Assembly: GCF_043641665.1 (NCBI RefSeq)
Contig: NC_092181.1
Coordinates: 17,459,463-17,523,462 of the forward strand
Origin: Enoplosus armatus
Taxonomy: Eukaryota > Chordata > Actinopteri > Centrarchiformes > Enoplosidae
DNA: 64,000 nucleotides
Reading direction: 5' to 3'
Notes under the pieces: model-generated
Databases searched by the model: none
What the model was told of the DNA's origin: nothing
Seen by the model: only the letters and a program-made list of their open reading frames with translations
Shown: positions 28,401 to 39,700 of the stretch, in pieces
Numbering within the stretch: position 1 is the stretch's first letter
Layout: each line of letters begins with the position of its first letter
Position numbers and translations under genes: made by a program

Positions 28401-30072
28401 CATGTATTACTAGAATAATTACATAAGATAATAGACACAAAATCATTTTATCTAATATATATTATTCCATTCTTTGTGAACAATACGTCACCATAGCAAC
28501 ATATCGTCATGTGTGTTTTGTTTTGCCGTCCTGCCATTACGTCTGACTCTTTGTTTTTCCCGTGCCGTACAGAAGGTGTTGTCCGTCTGCCGTCTGCCTG
28601 CATCCATATGAATGCAGTATAATTAAACATCCAACCAGTGTGGCTATCCAAGGCTTGCCTTTCGCCGTCTGTTTTTTAATGTTTCAGAGAGTCTACCAGG
28701 TCAAAATATGAGTCTCACAGCAGTCGAGTTCAAGTCAAGTCTAAAATCTAAATTTTTGTGACCTAAATCTGACTCAGACATAAGTCTTGAGTATCAAGTT
28801 GTGGTCTGCACAGGTTTATTTCACTGGGAGCACTGCTGTCCAGTTTACATCTAGAGGCCAAAACACACTCCAGTAATCCGCTGGACAGCAGTGTCCCTGG
28901 GGATATTCAATTCAATTCAGTTTTATTTATATAGCACCAGCAGATGTTATCTCAGGGCACTTTTCCCATAGTGTGGTACAGTACGTTAATCTCGGCAGTG
29001 ACAAAACTGAAAGTGGAGCCCAGGTTGAAAACAAGCAGCATTATCTTTTGTACATCTTCCCAGTATATGACACACTTTTCTCTAAATGTCATGACTTCAT
29101 CTTCTCTTCACAGGAGGATGTCATCAACACTCAGTGTGGCTACGACATCCGAGCAAAGACGGTGAGTGGTTTTCAGAAACTTACATTTATATCAGAGATT
29201 GAGACCCTCATCTAAAAGTAAGCTGGTGCTGTAAAACATTATGAAGAGGAGACGTTGTTCTTGCTTATTTTGCCTCAGGCAGGTTTATGTGGCTGCATGA
29301 GGTCATCAGGTACTCCACCCTGAGCACAATATTCCTCTTTCAGTATGTTTCCCAATTCCCCAGTCTTCAAAATACAGCAGCTGGCTCGCCATCAGCACTT
29401 TGGGCCGCGTGGTATTACTCATGCTGCAGCAATGTACTGGGAATTGAAACCCCTCCCCCATCATTAGCTTTGGCCCTACTCCATAGTAGCATAATGTAAG
29501 GAAAAGGCTGTGTTTGTTTTCTTGACTTAAAATGTGAGGGGAAAGCCAGAGAGAACAAGTTTTAAAGAGAGTCAGAGCAGAAAAACAGTGGGCTGAGTGT
29601 GTGTGTTAACAACTGGATAACATTAGTTCAGAGGGATTTTATTGTGAAGGGACCACAAGATTAAGAATCATGTGCTACCATTAAAAATGACTATGTTGTC
29701 AAGCAAAGCAAATATAAACATGATTGCCTAAGATTTAACACTTTTAAAAGGGTAGTAAAAACCAAATAAACCTGGTTTCTGTTGTTTTCTATGTTCTGTC
29801 AGGACTCTGAGCAGCGGACCTTCATCTACATCAAAGGCTGCGTTCCTCAGTTTGAGAAGTGGCTTCAAGACAACCTGACAGTGGTGGCAGGCATCTTTAT
29901 TGGGATAGCATTACTACAGGTGAGGAACTTTGTGAAGGGTTTAGTTGTATTACTTGATCTCTGTCAACCTGTACCTAATGTTAAATATATTTGTTTCTTG
30001 TTTTAGATTTTTGGGATCTGTTTAGCACAGAATCTCGTGAGCGACATTGAAGCCGTGAGAGAGAGTTGGTAG
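21746..30072 (+). CDS. tspan5: Tetraspanin-5 (TspanC8), eight exons
   Basis: Four-pass membrane protein that partners ADAM10 and controls its trafficking and substrate choice, for example in Notch signalling. Exons are 21746-21826, 24764-24814, 26303-26449, 26561-26731, 26872-26997, 29114-29161, 29803-29919 and 30007-30072. All are phase 0 and sum to 807 nt (268 aa, equal to human TSPAN5). The large extracellular loop (about 114-232) has eight cysteines: WECCG (C153, C154), FNC, EKC, SCC, TQC and KGC, the TspanC8 hallmark. There is an N-glycosylation site NCT in YFNCTD. FILGFAGCIGALREN and IFGICLAQNLVSDIEAVRE mark the membrane segments. ATG 21743 lies directly before 21746; the second has A at -3 and matches the mammalian start MSGKH. 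Identity is close to human TSPAN5, clearly above TSPAN14/17. Confidence 0.98.
22057..22236 (+). repeat. Intronic direct duplication, copy 1 (tspan5 intron 1)
   Basis: Near-identical to 24142-24295 from ATCAGCAGCTTTTG to CCCTGA/TCATCC, with only a few substitutions plus a ~26-bp block (TTTTATTGTCGGTGTCAGTG and flanks) present only here. Age looks recent. It is not recognised as a known transposon. Confidence 0.9.
22470..22790 (+). repeat. hAT-like MITE, copy 3 (tspan5 intron 1)
   Basis: Starts GAGCTGCAATGATTATGATC, contains TTAGTCGATTGACAGAAAA and TTGTGATGAGCATTTTCCCC, and ends with CTTGTTTTGTCCAACCAACAG-like internal sequence. It is the same family as 8242. It contains a perfect 18-bp-stem hairpin at 22567-22609. 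Confidence 0.6.
24142..24295 (+). repeat. Intronic direct duplication, copy 2 (tspan5 intron 1)
   Basis: Second copy in the same orientation 2.1 kb downstream, lacking the ~26-bp block present in copy 1. Confidence 0.9.
25199..25440 (-). repeat. hAT-like MITE, copy 4 (tspan5 intron 2, interrupted)
   Basis: Starts AGCTGCAACCAACAATTG and carries TGATGTCTTCAGATGTCTTG and TTGTTTTGTCTGACCAACTG, so it is reversed relative to copy 1. A fragment like the opposite end, CAGTCGATTAATCAACTAAT followed by TGTTGCAGCTCAT, lies at 26143-26172. This suggests the element was split by the insertion described at 25492-26107. Confidence 0.6.
25447..25479 (+). repeat. (TA)n microsatellite
   Basis: Sixteen or so TA units between the interrupted MITE and the foldback element in tspan5 intron 2. 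Confidence 0.95.
25492..26107. repeat. Foldback MITE (tspan5 intron 2)
   Basis: Long imperfect inverted repeats. The left arm contains CTCTCATGTCTGTACGTTTA, ATATGAAGCTGGAAGCAGCA and GGTTAGCTTAGCTTAGCA. The right arm contains TGCTAAGCTAAGCTAGCTGG, CTGCTGGCTCCAGCTTCATA and TTTACAGCGCGGACGTGAGA. It ends in ATTCCTTTAA. The left tip is truncated. It matches, from memory, one of the most frequent teleost foldback elements. Confidence 0.75.
27185..27275 (+). repeat. Fragment of dispersed fish repeat (tspan5 intron 5)
   Basis: CAAGTCAAGTCCGTTTTGTT, TATAAAGCTAAATATC and AAGGGGCTTTACAATGCA resemble the head of a widespread teleost repeat. A related head, TCAATTCAGTTTTATTTATA, is at 28905-28940. Confidence 0.5.
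27831..27873. repeat. Near-perfect 43-bp palindrome (tspan5 intron 5)
   Basis: Arms CAGAGGTGTTTTTCTTT and AAAGAAAAACACCTCTG flank a central TAGGATCCTA with only one unpaired T. There is essentially no loop. Confidence 0.9.
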
Positions 30073-30184
30073 GTGGCAACAGTTTGTTCATTCAAGCACA
30101 ACTTCACTGGCTGGGAAATGGGAAACTTTTTACTTTAGCTGCAAAGTACAGGAGCCTTTGTGACTTTTTTTTTTGCGTGAAATA

Positions 30185-30575
30185 TCTCCACAACTGTTGG
30201 ATGGATTGGCAGAAATGCGGTACAAACATTCACGTTCCCCTCAGGATGAATTGTAATAACTTTGATGATCCAATAACTTTTCATCTAGCGCCATTATCAG
30301 GTCAAAATGTTGTATCTTTATCTAACGTCCACTGGGTGGATTAGCACAAAAGTTGGTAAAGACATTCATGGTTCATGGAAGATGAATCCTACTGACTTTG
30401 GTGATCCTGACTTTTCCTCTAGCGCCACCTTGAGGTTGACATTTGTTGTTTTGAGTGAAATTTCCAAAACTTTGGTTTATCACCAAATACCTGCAAACCA
30501 TCCTCCAGCTGTACTTTGTGCTTACTGCTAAATACCGAATGTTAGCATGCTAACACGCTAAACTAAACTCAAAAC
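30185..30575 (+). repeat. Dispersed fish repeat C, copy 1 (tspan5 3'UTR)
   Basis: Shares with 39190 and 41745 the string of motifs TGGATGGATTGGC, TGAATCCTACTGACTTTGGT, TGACTTTTCCTCTAGCGCCA, CAAATACCTGCAAA and GTTAGCATGCTAAC. It is a diverged member of a common teleost family. Confidence 0.7.
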
Positions 30576-32806
30576 TCCAGTCATACTTGTAGTATTCAGA
30601 ACAACTTTATTGTGAGTCGCATTTGTTTCTTGTGGCCTTCTTTGGGGTCCATGCACCTTGAAAGTAGATGAAGATACTTCTTCTCTACCTAAGCGCAGCC
30701 TCACAGTCTTGTTATGTAATTGTGCGTTTTAAATGTCTTGATTTTATTGCTTCCGTTCTTAAATTGTCTTCCTGTTTCTATGCAGTTTGTTTACCTAAGA
30801 CCTCCACAGAATCTCCAAAGGCAAGAAGGATGTACCACGTAAGCACTATTAGATTTCATCATTAACGTTGGTAGTACATAAATATTTGTATTGATTGATT
30901 CTATTGATTTCCCCCCCGTGGATTGTGTTTGCACTGAAATGTATTTTTTTTCCCTACAGGGCTCTGCAGTTTGGACGCCAGCAATGAAGGGAAATAAATT
31001 AATCAGCTAATGTGTCCGGAACGAAGAGTCTCATTCATATGTAAATAGTAAATTTAGAGTTATTTTTAGAGTTATTTGTGACCCTATTTTTGAATGAAGC
31101 ACAGCCTCTAAAAGGTATAGTAGCTCTCATACAGTACAAATTAAACAACTGGAATGCTAAAGATTGACAGTGTGAGCAGCGATGATGGTAAAGTGGCTTG
31201 AACGATAAGTCCCATTTTAGTTTGTAAGCCTGTAAGTGTGGAGATGAGGGGGCCATGACTTGTAAATAGGACAAATGAAGGTAGATTTGATGTTTTATCA
31301 GTGGTAGTGCTTCATTCAGAAAAGGGTCTTGGTTTTTTATGTCTCACAGCTGCAGTTTTTAACACTGCATGTAAGGGTTGTGTACAAAGACAAAAGTGAT
31401 TCTGGAAATGCACTGCATGCCTATTGTCTACTGGTAGGACATTGGCTCTCCTAAATGTATTTCATTAATGTTAAGTATTTTAAGATATTTGTAAAATAGT
31501 CACTAGTTTAGAGTGAATCGGCTGGTTAGCACTTTGTTGAATGTTTAATGGAATCGACTTAAAGCGAGAAGAGAATTAACTTTAGATTTATTTCCATGTG
31601 CGGCATCGTGCTCGTATTAAACAGATACATACAGTTTGTAAGCAGAGTTTTGTGGGGCTGAGGTGGATATAGTAACGCGCAGTATCGTGATGGGATATGA
31701 TGGATGTTGTAGGCTTTGCAAAGATGCAGTTTGCTAAGAGTTTTAGCAGTGACATTTGAAAAGATGTATAAATATATTTGAAGGAAACCAGAGGATGTGG
31801 CATCTAAATCAAAACTCAGCCTTAAGCACTTTAATCTTCATATAAGGGTGATGAAGCTAATTGCAGTTTCTGTCATGACTGTTATTTTAGTCAAGCAGTA
31901 GCCACTGGAGGGGGCACTTCTCCTTAAAAACTTGCAAGCTGCATCTGTAGCTACATGATGCTCCATAACGTCAGATAATTTGCCCAAATGCAAGCTTCAC
32001 AGAAAATGTGTTTTGCCGTTCCTTGCACACTTCCTTATCTTACTGTCAGTGTTAATTCATTCACTTTCCTCTATTTTTTAATTGTGTTTCTTTGATGGAA
32101 TTTGCCTAATTGATGAGATACTGTACCTTTTGTTGGTTGTGTTTTTCTGTTTTGATCTGTAAGTTTTCACTGGAAAATTAGGATACAAGCTATTTCCGTG
32201 GCTCATCATGAATGGCATGCTGGCACTGCTCGGTGGCACGTAACTGAACGTAGAAATGATTTTATAGCCTCCATACACACATTACTTGAAAGTGGAGCAC
32301 ACAGGCTCTCTCACCAGCATTATTTTAAATGCTAAGTTGGAAACTGAGATACAGCTTATATGTTTTTCTTTCTAGACGTTACCTGGAAGCATATATATTA
32401 TTATATTTTGTGTAATAACTTTTAATAGAACTGCATAGCATGAAAGTAAAAGCAGCCATTTTATGTAAAGGCTGTGTGAGCCTGCTGCAGGTTACACAGA
32501 GCGTTTCCTTCGCAGCCTTGATGAACTGAACTGAACATCTGTAACTCAGTAGATTTTTAAAAAAAATGCATTTCTGCATTTTGAAATCTTATAAATGTAA
32601 TACAGCAGCGACAGGGTCAAATATCCTTTTTTCCACTAAAAGCTTCATATGATTGTTGTTGACTGATCACACTTTTTCTTACCACTCAGTGCCATATTTG
32701 TGATTTCTACTTCTGCATACTCCTGATTATAACGTTACTTTAGTTTCATGTGTACTCCCGATTCTTGTAAATAATTGGATTGTGACAAGTTGTATATATA
32801 TATCTG

Positions 32807-32812
32807 AATAAA
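32807..32812 (+). terminator. tspan5: tspan5 distal polyadenylation signal
   Basis: AATAAA in CTGAATAAATGTGG, followed by a T/GT-rich stretch (GGTTCTTTGTAAACTTTCGT). This is the usual arrangement of a cleavage site. Confidence 0.65.
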
Positions 32813-32830
32813 TGTGGTTCTTTGTAAACT

Positions 32831-35800
32831 TTCGTCCATGTGTATAAATGCTGGATATAGATCGTGGGTTAAAGCTGATTGAGTTTGGCCACATGTATTG
32901 ATACTTTTAAACAATAAAAGAATAAAGATAAAGATTATTCAGCTTTCTCTCAGAGCGAGTGATACACAGTTATTAGACTACTTTATTTACAAGACCATAT
33001 GTCAATTATTGGTAACAAAAAAAAGACAGCAGCAAACTAGACTTTTGTGAGGTCCCAAATGACATTGAGTAACCTTTCATTTCCCACTGCTTATTAATGA
33101 AGCAGTTATTAAGAAGTTAACACTGTGCCGATTTGACGTCATTGCAGATTCATTAGGCTTTTGTGACACTGTTACTCAATACCACCATCTAGTGTTTGTT
33201 TGAAACAAATCCTGCCATCCTCAGTGTTGATGTACTGCAAGAAAAATAGCAAAAAGAATGAATTCGTTGCCCCATCACTGGCAACAGAATAGTTAAGTAG
33301 TTAGATCTCTGCACTTAAAGGATAATTCTTTTAAATTGTTTCCTCTTCTGTAACATTAGTTTGTTAGTTCTGACACACAATGACAAATTGCTTCAAGTAG
33401 AATTGATAGTAGTGACTGACGTGATGGACACTGACATGATGACTGACCACTCAATCATACATTAGTCTTTATGTCATAAGCACGAGATCTCCACTTCAGA
33501 GGCCTTTATCACAGCAGACATTTTAACTTGTCATAGACAAGTGGCATAGACAGCCAGAGAGAGAGGTGGAGAGGATGCCACTGTGTGTCGATAATTAATC
33601 CTTTCTTTTATTATTATTATTGTTGTTGTTTATTCATCTTTTTAGTCAGGACATTAAAACACTGATCAGACAAACAAGTTTCACCTCAAAACATCAAGAA
33701 AATGTCAAAGCTATGTCCAGTTTTAATATCAAATTCTCATTTGTATATAACCTTTAGATGGAGATGGACGGCAGCTTTGGTATGACACTGAAAAAAATGA
33801 AGGATACTGCCATTCAAATGTTATTTTATTCCAAACTTAATCAGCAAGATGTTCAAATGTTGTTAGCAAGAATAACACCGGACATCCATTCAAGAGAACT
33901 GTCTCCCTCAAACATTTGTTTCACATTGAGGTGCATCAGATTTCCTGAAAAGTTGTTGGAAAAACAAATGTGGTAAATAAATGGACCAGAGGTCAGTTTG
34001 GGAAGTCAGAGCAGGGCTTCGTCTCTCTTCTGTTCATGTGTTGTCTCAGACTGTTTTCAGTTCACTAATTGTCATTAGTTGATTAGACTGAGGTGGAGTC
34101 TTTTTTTCGTCTTAAAATAAACCTCATTCACAGAAATAACAACAAAGATTAGTAAATTACACACACAGACACTTTTCTTTCAACACAACACAGATAATTA
34201 GCAATTTAGATACCCAGCCTTGATAAGCGTATCTGCTTGCTGTGTTATCAGGGATTGATTTCAAACCTACGATGTGACCTTCGGCCAGAGGCCCCTCTTT
34301 TCAAGACTCACTAGAGAACAGCAGCAGACTCGTTCCTGCTGATGTAATCAACCTTCCTCTCAATCACAGTCACTCACTCTCCAGTTTAATGCCAAAATGC
34401 TTTGATTATCAGTGCTGCATAATTTGGGTTTTTAATATAACACATGCAATGAGTTAACAATAAGAGTCTCATTTATTCATCTGTGTGAAACTGTTGACTA
34501 AGAACCCTCCTTCTGATCATTTTGTTATCCAGATATTTGACACCACAGCAGTGCTTTGTAATATGCAAGTTTTCCTTTTCCTCCTTCCTTCCTACTTTAT
34601 GTACTTTACTCGTTCAGTTTTCCATTATACATTTGGAGACAGCAACAGTGTACTACTCCTTTTTTTACTCTGTTTCTGTATTCTAATTTATTGTTTGGTA
34701 CATTTGGAATATATCAAATCTTCATCTGGTTGTGTGATTGGATGATTGGATGATGAAGTCTGATGAAGGTATTCAGCTGTAATTATGACCAGGCTCATCA
34801 TCTTTTTCCAGCAATAAAATGTGTTTGTAGTTAAAAGTTAATATATAAAGGTAGGGCTAACCTAAGAGATCTGAGATCTTCCTGCAGTGTGCCACAGGTC
34901 ATGACATACTTCCTCAAACTTTATCTGAGATGATCTGTGAGAGATGGCGAAGCACAGTAGCGGCTCCTGACTGCTGGCTGTAGCTGGACATTGACAGCTT
35001 CCTAATTGTTGGAGACGTCTGGCTTCAGGACAGTGAGGGAATCATCAGATAAAGAGAGCTGAGATGATGCCTGTGTGGAGTGGAGGTGGATTGCATAATC
35101 TCAACCTGAAGAGACATCAGTGCTGAAAGTGATTATTCCTGTTTTCAGAGCCGCTCAGGATTCAGATTCGCCTGCAGGAACTCCAAACTGGTAACCACCT
35201 CAGAGGAGGAAGACGGTCAACATCGGCAGACAAACACTGACACCCACTGGCTGCTCAGTCACTTTCACATTTACTGTATTCATTGTTGCTGTGCTTCAAT
35301 CTGAATGGCCTTTACATTTACTCAAGTAATGTGCTTAAGTACAATGAGAGTTGTACTTTACTTGAGTACATCCATTTTCTGCTACTTTATACGTCTTATA
35401 CTTTACTACATTTTACAACTAAATATTGTGCTTCTTACTCCTCTACAGTTATCAGACATTTTACATATAAAACTATATAAGTGTTGCATTCAGGTCATTT
35501 ATTAGTAATGGAGTACTGTATGTTTTTAATTTTTTTTTAATGTAAAGTAAAACAGCTTGTTTGCAATCCTGTGCTGCATCATTACTTAGTAAAATACATA
35601 TGGTGGTTGTTGTAAGAACATTTTCTCTTCCTCAATATGTGTATACATGTCGATGGAGAGATATTGAGAACCAGAATCAAATGACCTTGTATGTAATGGC
35701 CAATACAGTTGATTCTGATCACTAAACTTTAGTGTCACACTGGTAATTTAGGTTTAGAATAGAATAAGTGGATTGTTTATCTGTTTTGTTTACATTTATT

Positions 35801-36540
35801 TGAGGACCTGTAGGATATGAATGAAGGTTTGAATGTTGAATGTTGAATGATTGGATTCAATCAAAAAAAAAAAGTAATAGCAATGTCACTGATGTCAAGA
35901 GACACACAGCTGCTTTAGGACCAAAAGTTTGACCTTAACTGAAGCGAAGGTGGGCCTGGACTGTAAAACTCTGCAACAGTGTAATAATAGATTGGGGTTC
36001 TATCTAAAGTGAAAATAAACTGATGCCTCTTGTGTACAAATATCCCATATTCAGTATTTCACACAGCTGATATTTTGCAGTTTCGGGTCCACTGAGATGC
36101 TGTAATCTGAGCTAGAGGGCTGGTTTCACTGACAGACTGCCCATTTCCTCCAACCAACCCAGACCCACCGACAAAGCACCGACTGTTCATCTCAAGAGGC
36201 AATTAGGTGAAAGGTGTCTAACATGAGGACGTCTCTCTGCCACCTCTCGGTAAATATGAATGCTCTTTTGTGCCAATTTACACATTCTTGCGCTAACATT
36301 ATGCATGTTTCTATCAAACTGCCTTTGCCTTTGTCTCGTTAGTTGACTAATCAGGGCATGCAGCCCGCTGGAAACCTAAAATCCAGACGGCGAGTCTCTC
36401 TCGTCCCTTGATCATTTGAATCAATCAGATAATCCCATTTCACTGATCAATCAACCACATGGCCGCGCGCAGGCGCAGATGCCGCCCCGCTGTTTTAAAA
36501 GGGGACTCCTGGCTGCATCTGCCAACAGCAGAAGTTCCTG
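32831..36540. other. tspan5-mttp intergenic region
   Basis: No gene supported. It contains a fish repeat at 35306-35480 and short AT-rich tracts. Small open frames here lack homology or splice context. Confidence 0.6.
35306..35480 (+). repeat. Dispersed fish repeat (TACTCAAGTA-type)
   Basis: CATTTACTCAAGTAATGTGC, TTGTACTTTACTTGAGTACA and CATTTTCTGCTACTTTATAC are diagnostic of a common teleost interspersed repeat. The 6100-6255 fragment looks like the other end of the same family. Confidence 0.65.
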
Positions 36541-36559
36541 TCAAATCTGTGCTCCTCAG

Positions 36560-36640
36560 GTTAATGATTGGCCGGTTATCTCGTACTTAGTACTTGAGCG
36601 TGGAGTTTGGAGTCTGCCCTCCCCTCCGATAAAACATAAT
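36560..36640 (+). promoter_or_regulatory. mttp: mttp proximal promoter with HNF1-, DR1- and TATA-like sites
   Basis: GTTAATGATTGGC (36560-36572) resembles an HNF1 half-palindrome. AGTTTGGAGTCTG (36604-36616) is a DR1-type element matching, as I recall, the HNF4 site of the mammalian MTTP promoter. GATAAAA (36628-36634) is a TATA-like box about 115 nt before the ATG. Together they fit liver and intestine control. Site use is inferred. Confidence 0.6.
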
Positions 36641-36748
36641 AGGAGAAGCTTGGACTCGCTTTGCCTTTCTTTTTGGCCCTTTAGTGCCACTTCAGCCACT
36701 GACTCCTTTTTCTGTGTGATTCTTCTGGCCACAGAGAGAGGACACACA

Positions 36749-39700
36749 ATGTTAACCCTGGTTGTGTTCTTGCTTTGTACAGCCTCCTCTGTCTCCACTT
36801 CTGCCAAAGGTAAGATGATGGGCTGTTGTGAGTTTTTTTCTGCTGGTAGATGGTAGTTGGTTTATTTAGTGGTTTATTTGTAGCTCAAAATGACACTAGA
36901 GGAACAGCTGGGAAAATGATTGATGATTTAAGGTGACAAGCTTCAATTTAGTGTTCCACAGAGACTTTAAAATGAATGAATCATGGCAGGAGATAATGCT
37001 GGGTGATGTTACCGGGCCCACAATGTCTGTCTCCTATTCATTGTCTTCGGAGTAGCTTCACATAGTGCTGCTTGGTGACATCACCGAATGATAAGAGTAT
37101 AGTCAAGAAAGATAAAACATAACATGTATTGTTTCTGTTGGTGTTTTGCTTCATATGTTCTCTAAGAATCTCAGTCAATTGTTGACAAAAGACAAAGTGA
37201 CCCAGAATTTGTGTTAGTTGAATTCAGCTCCTCATTCCTCAGTGATGAAATCAAATACTGACACGTCAGTCTGTCCTCCCTCGTGGCCTAATGTCATATC
37301 TGACAGAAAGCTTGTCAGTAATGAGAGCAGAGGAGAGATTTTTATCTTCTCTCATGTCAAACACACCTTGATAAATGGCTGCTGATTGAGTCACCTCTAT
37401 CCACAGATATTATTTCTGTAAACTTAAAAAAAAAAAAATGAAAGAAAAGAAAGAGTATGTTCAGTGAAAGGTGTTTTTAACTCACCGTCTTCAGTATGCT
37501 GCCTGAATTACCGACTACATCTCATCCCAACGAACACATCTACACTTGTTAAAGTTACATTGTCTTTGATGGCAGGAAGTTAAAAGTGTGGATTGCTTTG
37601 AAAAGTATCCAATAGAGCAACTATTTGATAATGAGAAGCTCGCACATCTGAGATTTGAGAGTTTTCTCCCAAACTGCAATTTTTTAAATGTAGGAAGCCT
37701 CCAAAATCACATTATCCTTCCCACAATATCCAGGTTTGTTTATTCTTTGTTTCCCAGGACAACACAGCCATTGCTCAAAACTCAAATTCAAGGTTTTAGA
37801 GATAGAGAGACCAAAATAAGAGTTTTTAAAACATTCACTGCTCTAAACGGCATTATTACATGAGGATACACAAACAAATGAAGACAATTGCATGTTCACT
37901 GGGATGGATTACTATGTCAAGTTTCAGGTTTCTACTGGCTAATATTTATAAGGTTCTGACATGAAATTAAACTATATCAGTCTAAAAAGTTATAGTATGT
38001 TGTGGGAAATGGTTAGCAGTAATGTAAAGCACCACTCTCCACTCACAAGCTGCGTTTCCTGTGTTTCTTCAGGTGGTGCTGCTGGACCCCGGCTGAACAA
38101 CAACCAGCTGTACAAATTCAGCTACACCACCGACGTGCTGGTGGACAGCAGCAGGGGGTCAAAAGAGGGCAGTGCTGGCTACAGGATCTCGAGCGACGTG
38201 GACGTCAACCTAGTTTGGAGAGATCCCAGCAGCAAGGACGACCAACTGATCCAACTGGCGGTACGTCGGCCCAGTCACATGTTGAGACAGGACATGATGT
38301 TATTTCGTAGTACATTTATAAAAACTTTAATCCAGTGAGTTGTAAGAGAGTCAGAATAATCCATTGATTGCAAAAAGGAGAGCAGGCTTTCGCTCACATT
38401 GATTAACCTCTCGTTCATAGATCTCAAATGTGAGGATCGACCCCGTGTCCCATCGATCAGAGAAGAAGAACGTCCTCCATGGATCCACAGTGGATAGCGT
38501 CTTGGGGAAAACCAAACTGGCAGCTCTGACAAAACCTTTCTTGGTGCATCTGAGAAATGGAAAGGTAAGAGCATTAGTTTGGATCATTGGTATTAAACAA
38601 CATATGTATATAGAAAATAGTCCTTATCTGTGGCGACACCGCTTATTGCTGGTTTTATCTGCACAGCCTCATTGTCTTTTAAGAAGTTTTTACTTATTTT
38701 GACATACTGTCAAAATAAAACACCTTTCAGCATAAAGAGTTGTAGCAACTGTAGCACTTCCTGAATATTATATGAATTGTTGTTTTCAGCCAATTTCTGA
38801 TGTGAGAGGTGGTAATGTTGTAAAGTCAGCAGTGTACTTCCAGCACTGTTATTGTCTTCAGAGAGTTAATGAGCTTGCATTCATTGTGCTGGAGTGATGA
38901 TGCTGGCAGGGGAAATACCGCACAGATGTGTGTGCGTGCAAAGGTCAGCAGGTTCAGAGGGTCAATGAATGAATGAGTGGCTCCAGGTTGGTGGATAAGA
39001 CTCATACTGTCTTCTTACTGGCTGTTATCACATCGTTATCACCATAAACAATAAGGCATTGCAATCAAAAGAGTAACAGCAGGCTGGTTGTCAGATATCT
39101 CAGGAATCATATGGAACTGGTTTATGGCTTTAAGTGTTGCTGAAGAAAGTGCTAGCAAGAGATCTCTTCACTCAGTTTTCAACCATAGCGGCATCGGCAT
39201 GAATGGTGACATTTGGTACAGTCCCCCATGGGATGAATTAGAATAACTTATATCCCCTGACTTTTCCTTTAGTGCCATCATCAGGTCAAAATTTTAATTT
39301 GTCCAGTACTTTGGTTTATAACTAAATACCTGCAAAACTAATAGCATTCCCATCAGCCTCAGCTGCACAGTGCTAATTATCAAACCTTAGCATGCTAAGG
39401 CACTAGATGGTAAACATGGTAAACATTATAATTTCTAAACATCAGCATGTTAGCATTGTCATCTTGTGCATGTTAGCATGTCAACATTAGCATTTAGCTC
39501 AAAGCACTGCTGTGGCCAAGTACAACCTCACTGAGGTGAGTGGCTGTTGTTTATGTCTTTAATTACCTGTTAGGTGTAACTTATTTTATTCATTATGGTT
39601 AATAAATGATTTATTAATTTATGAATAAGGTATAAGAATAAGAGCTTTTGGGTTGCCAGGTTATGAAAAATCACTTTGACTTCCTCCCATTGATGGGACT

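Larger units (their letters stand above)
30073..32830 (+). other. tspan5: tspan5 3'UTR
   Basis: Long gene-free stretch after TAG. It has a proximal AATAAA at 30993-30998 and a distal one at 32807-32812. A copy of a dispersed fish repeat (30185-30575) starts about 110 nt after the stop. A long 3'UTR is usual for vertebrate TSPAN5; its exact end here is inferred. Confidence 0.6.

Noticed and set aside
33181..33205. Third CTCF-like site (CACTAGATGGTGG on the minus strand)
   Set aside because: The GGC core is changed to GGT and the context is not notable; too weak to list.
36416..36748. Upstream ATG (36416) in frame with mttp, giving a longer first exon
   Set aside because: It would bury the signal peptide and would require translation through the promoter-like HNF1, DR1 and TATA sites. 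Family N-termini match ATG 36749.
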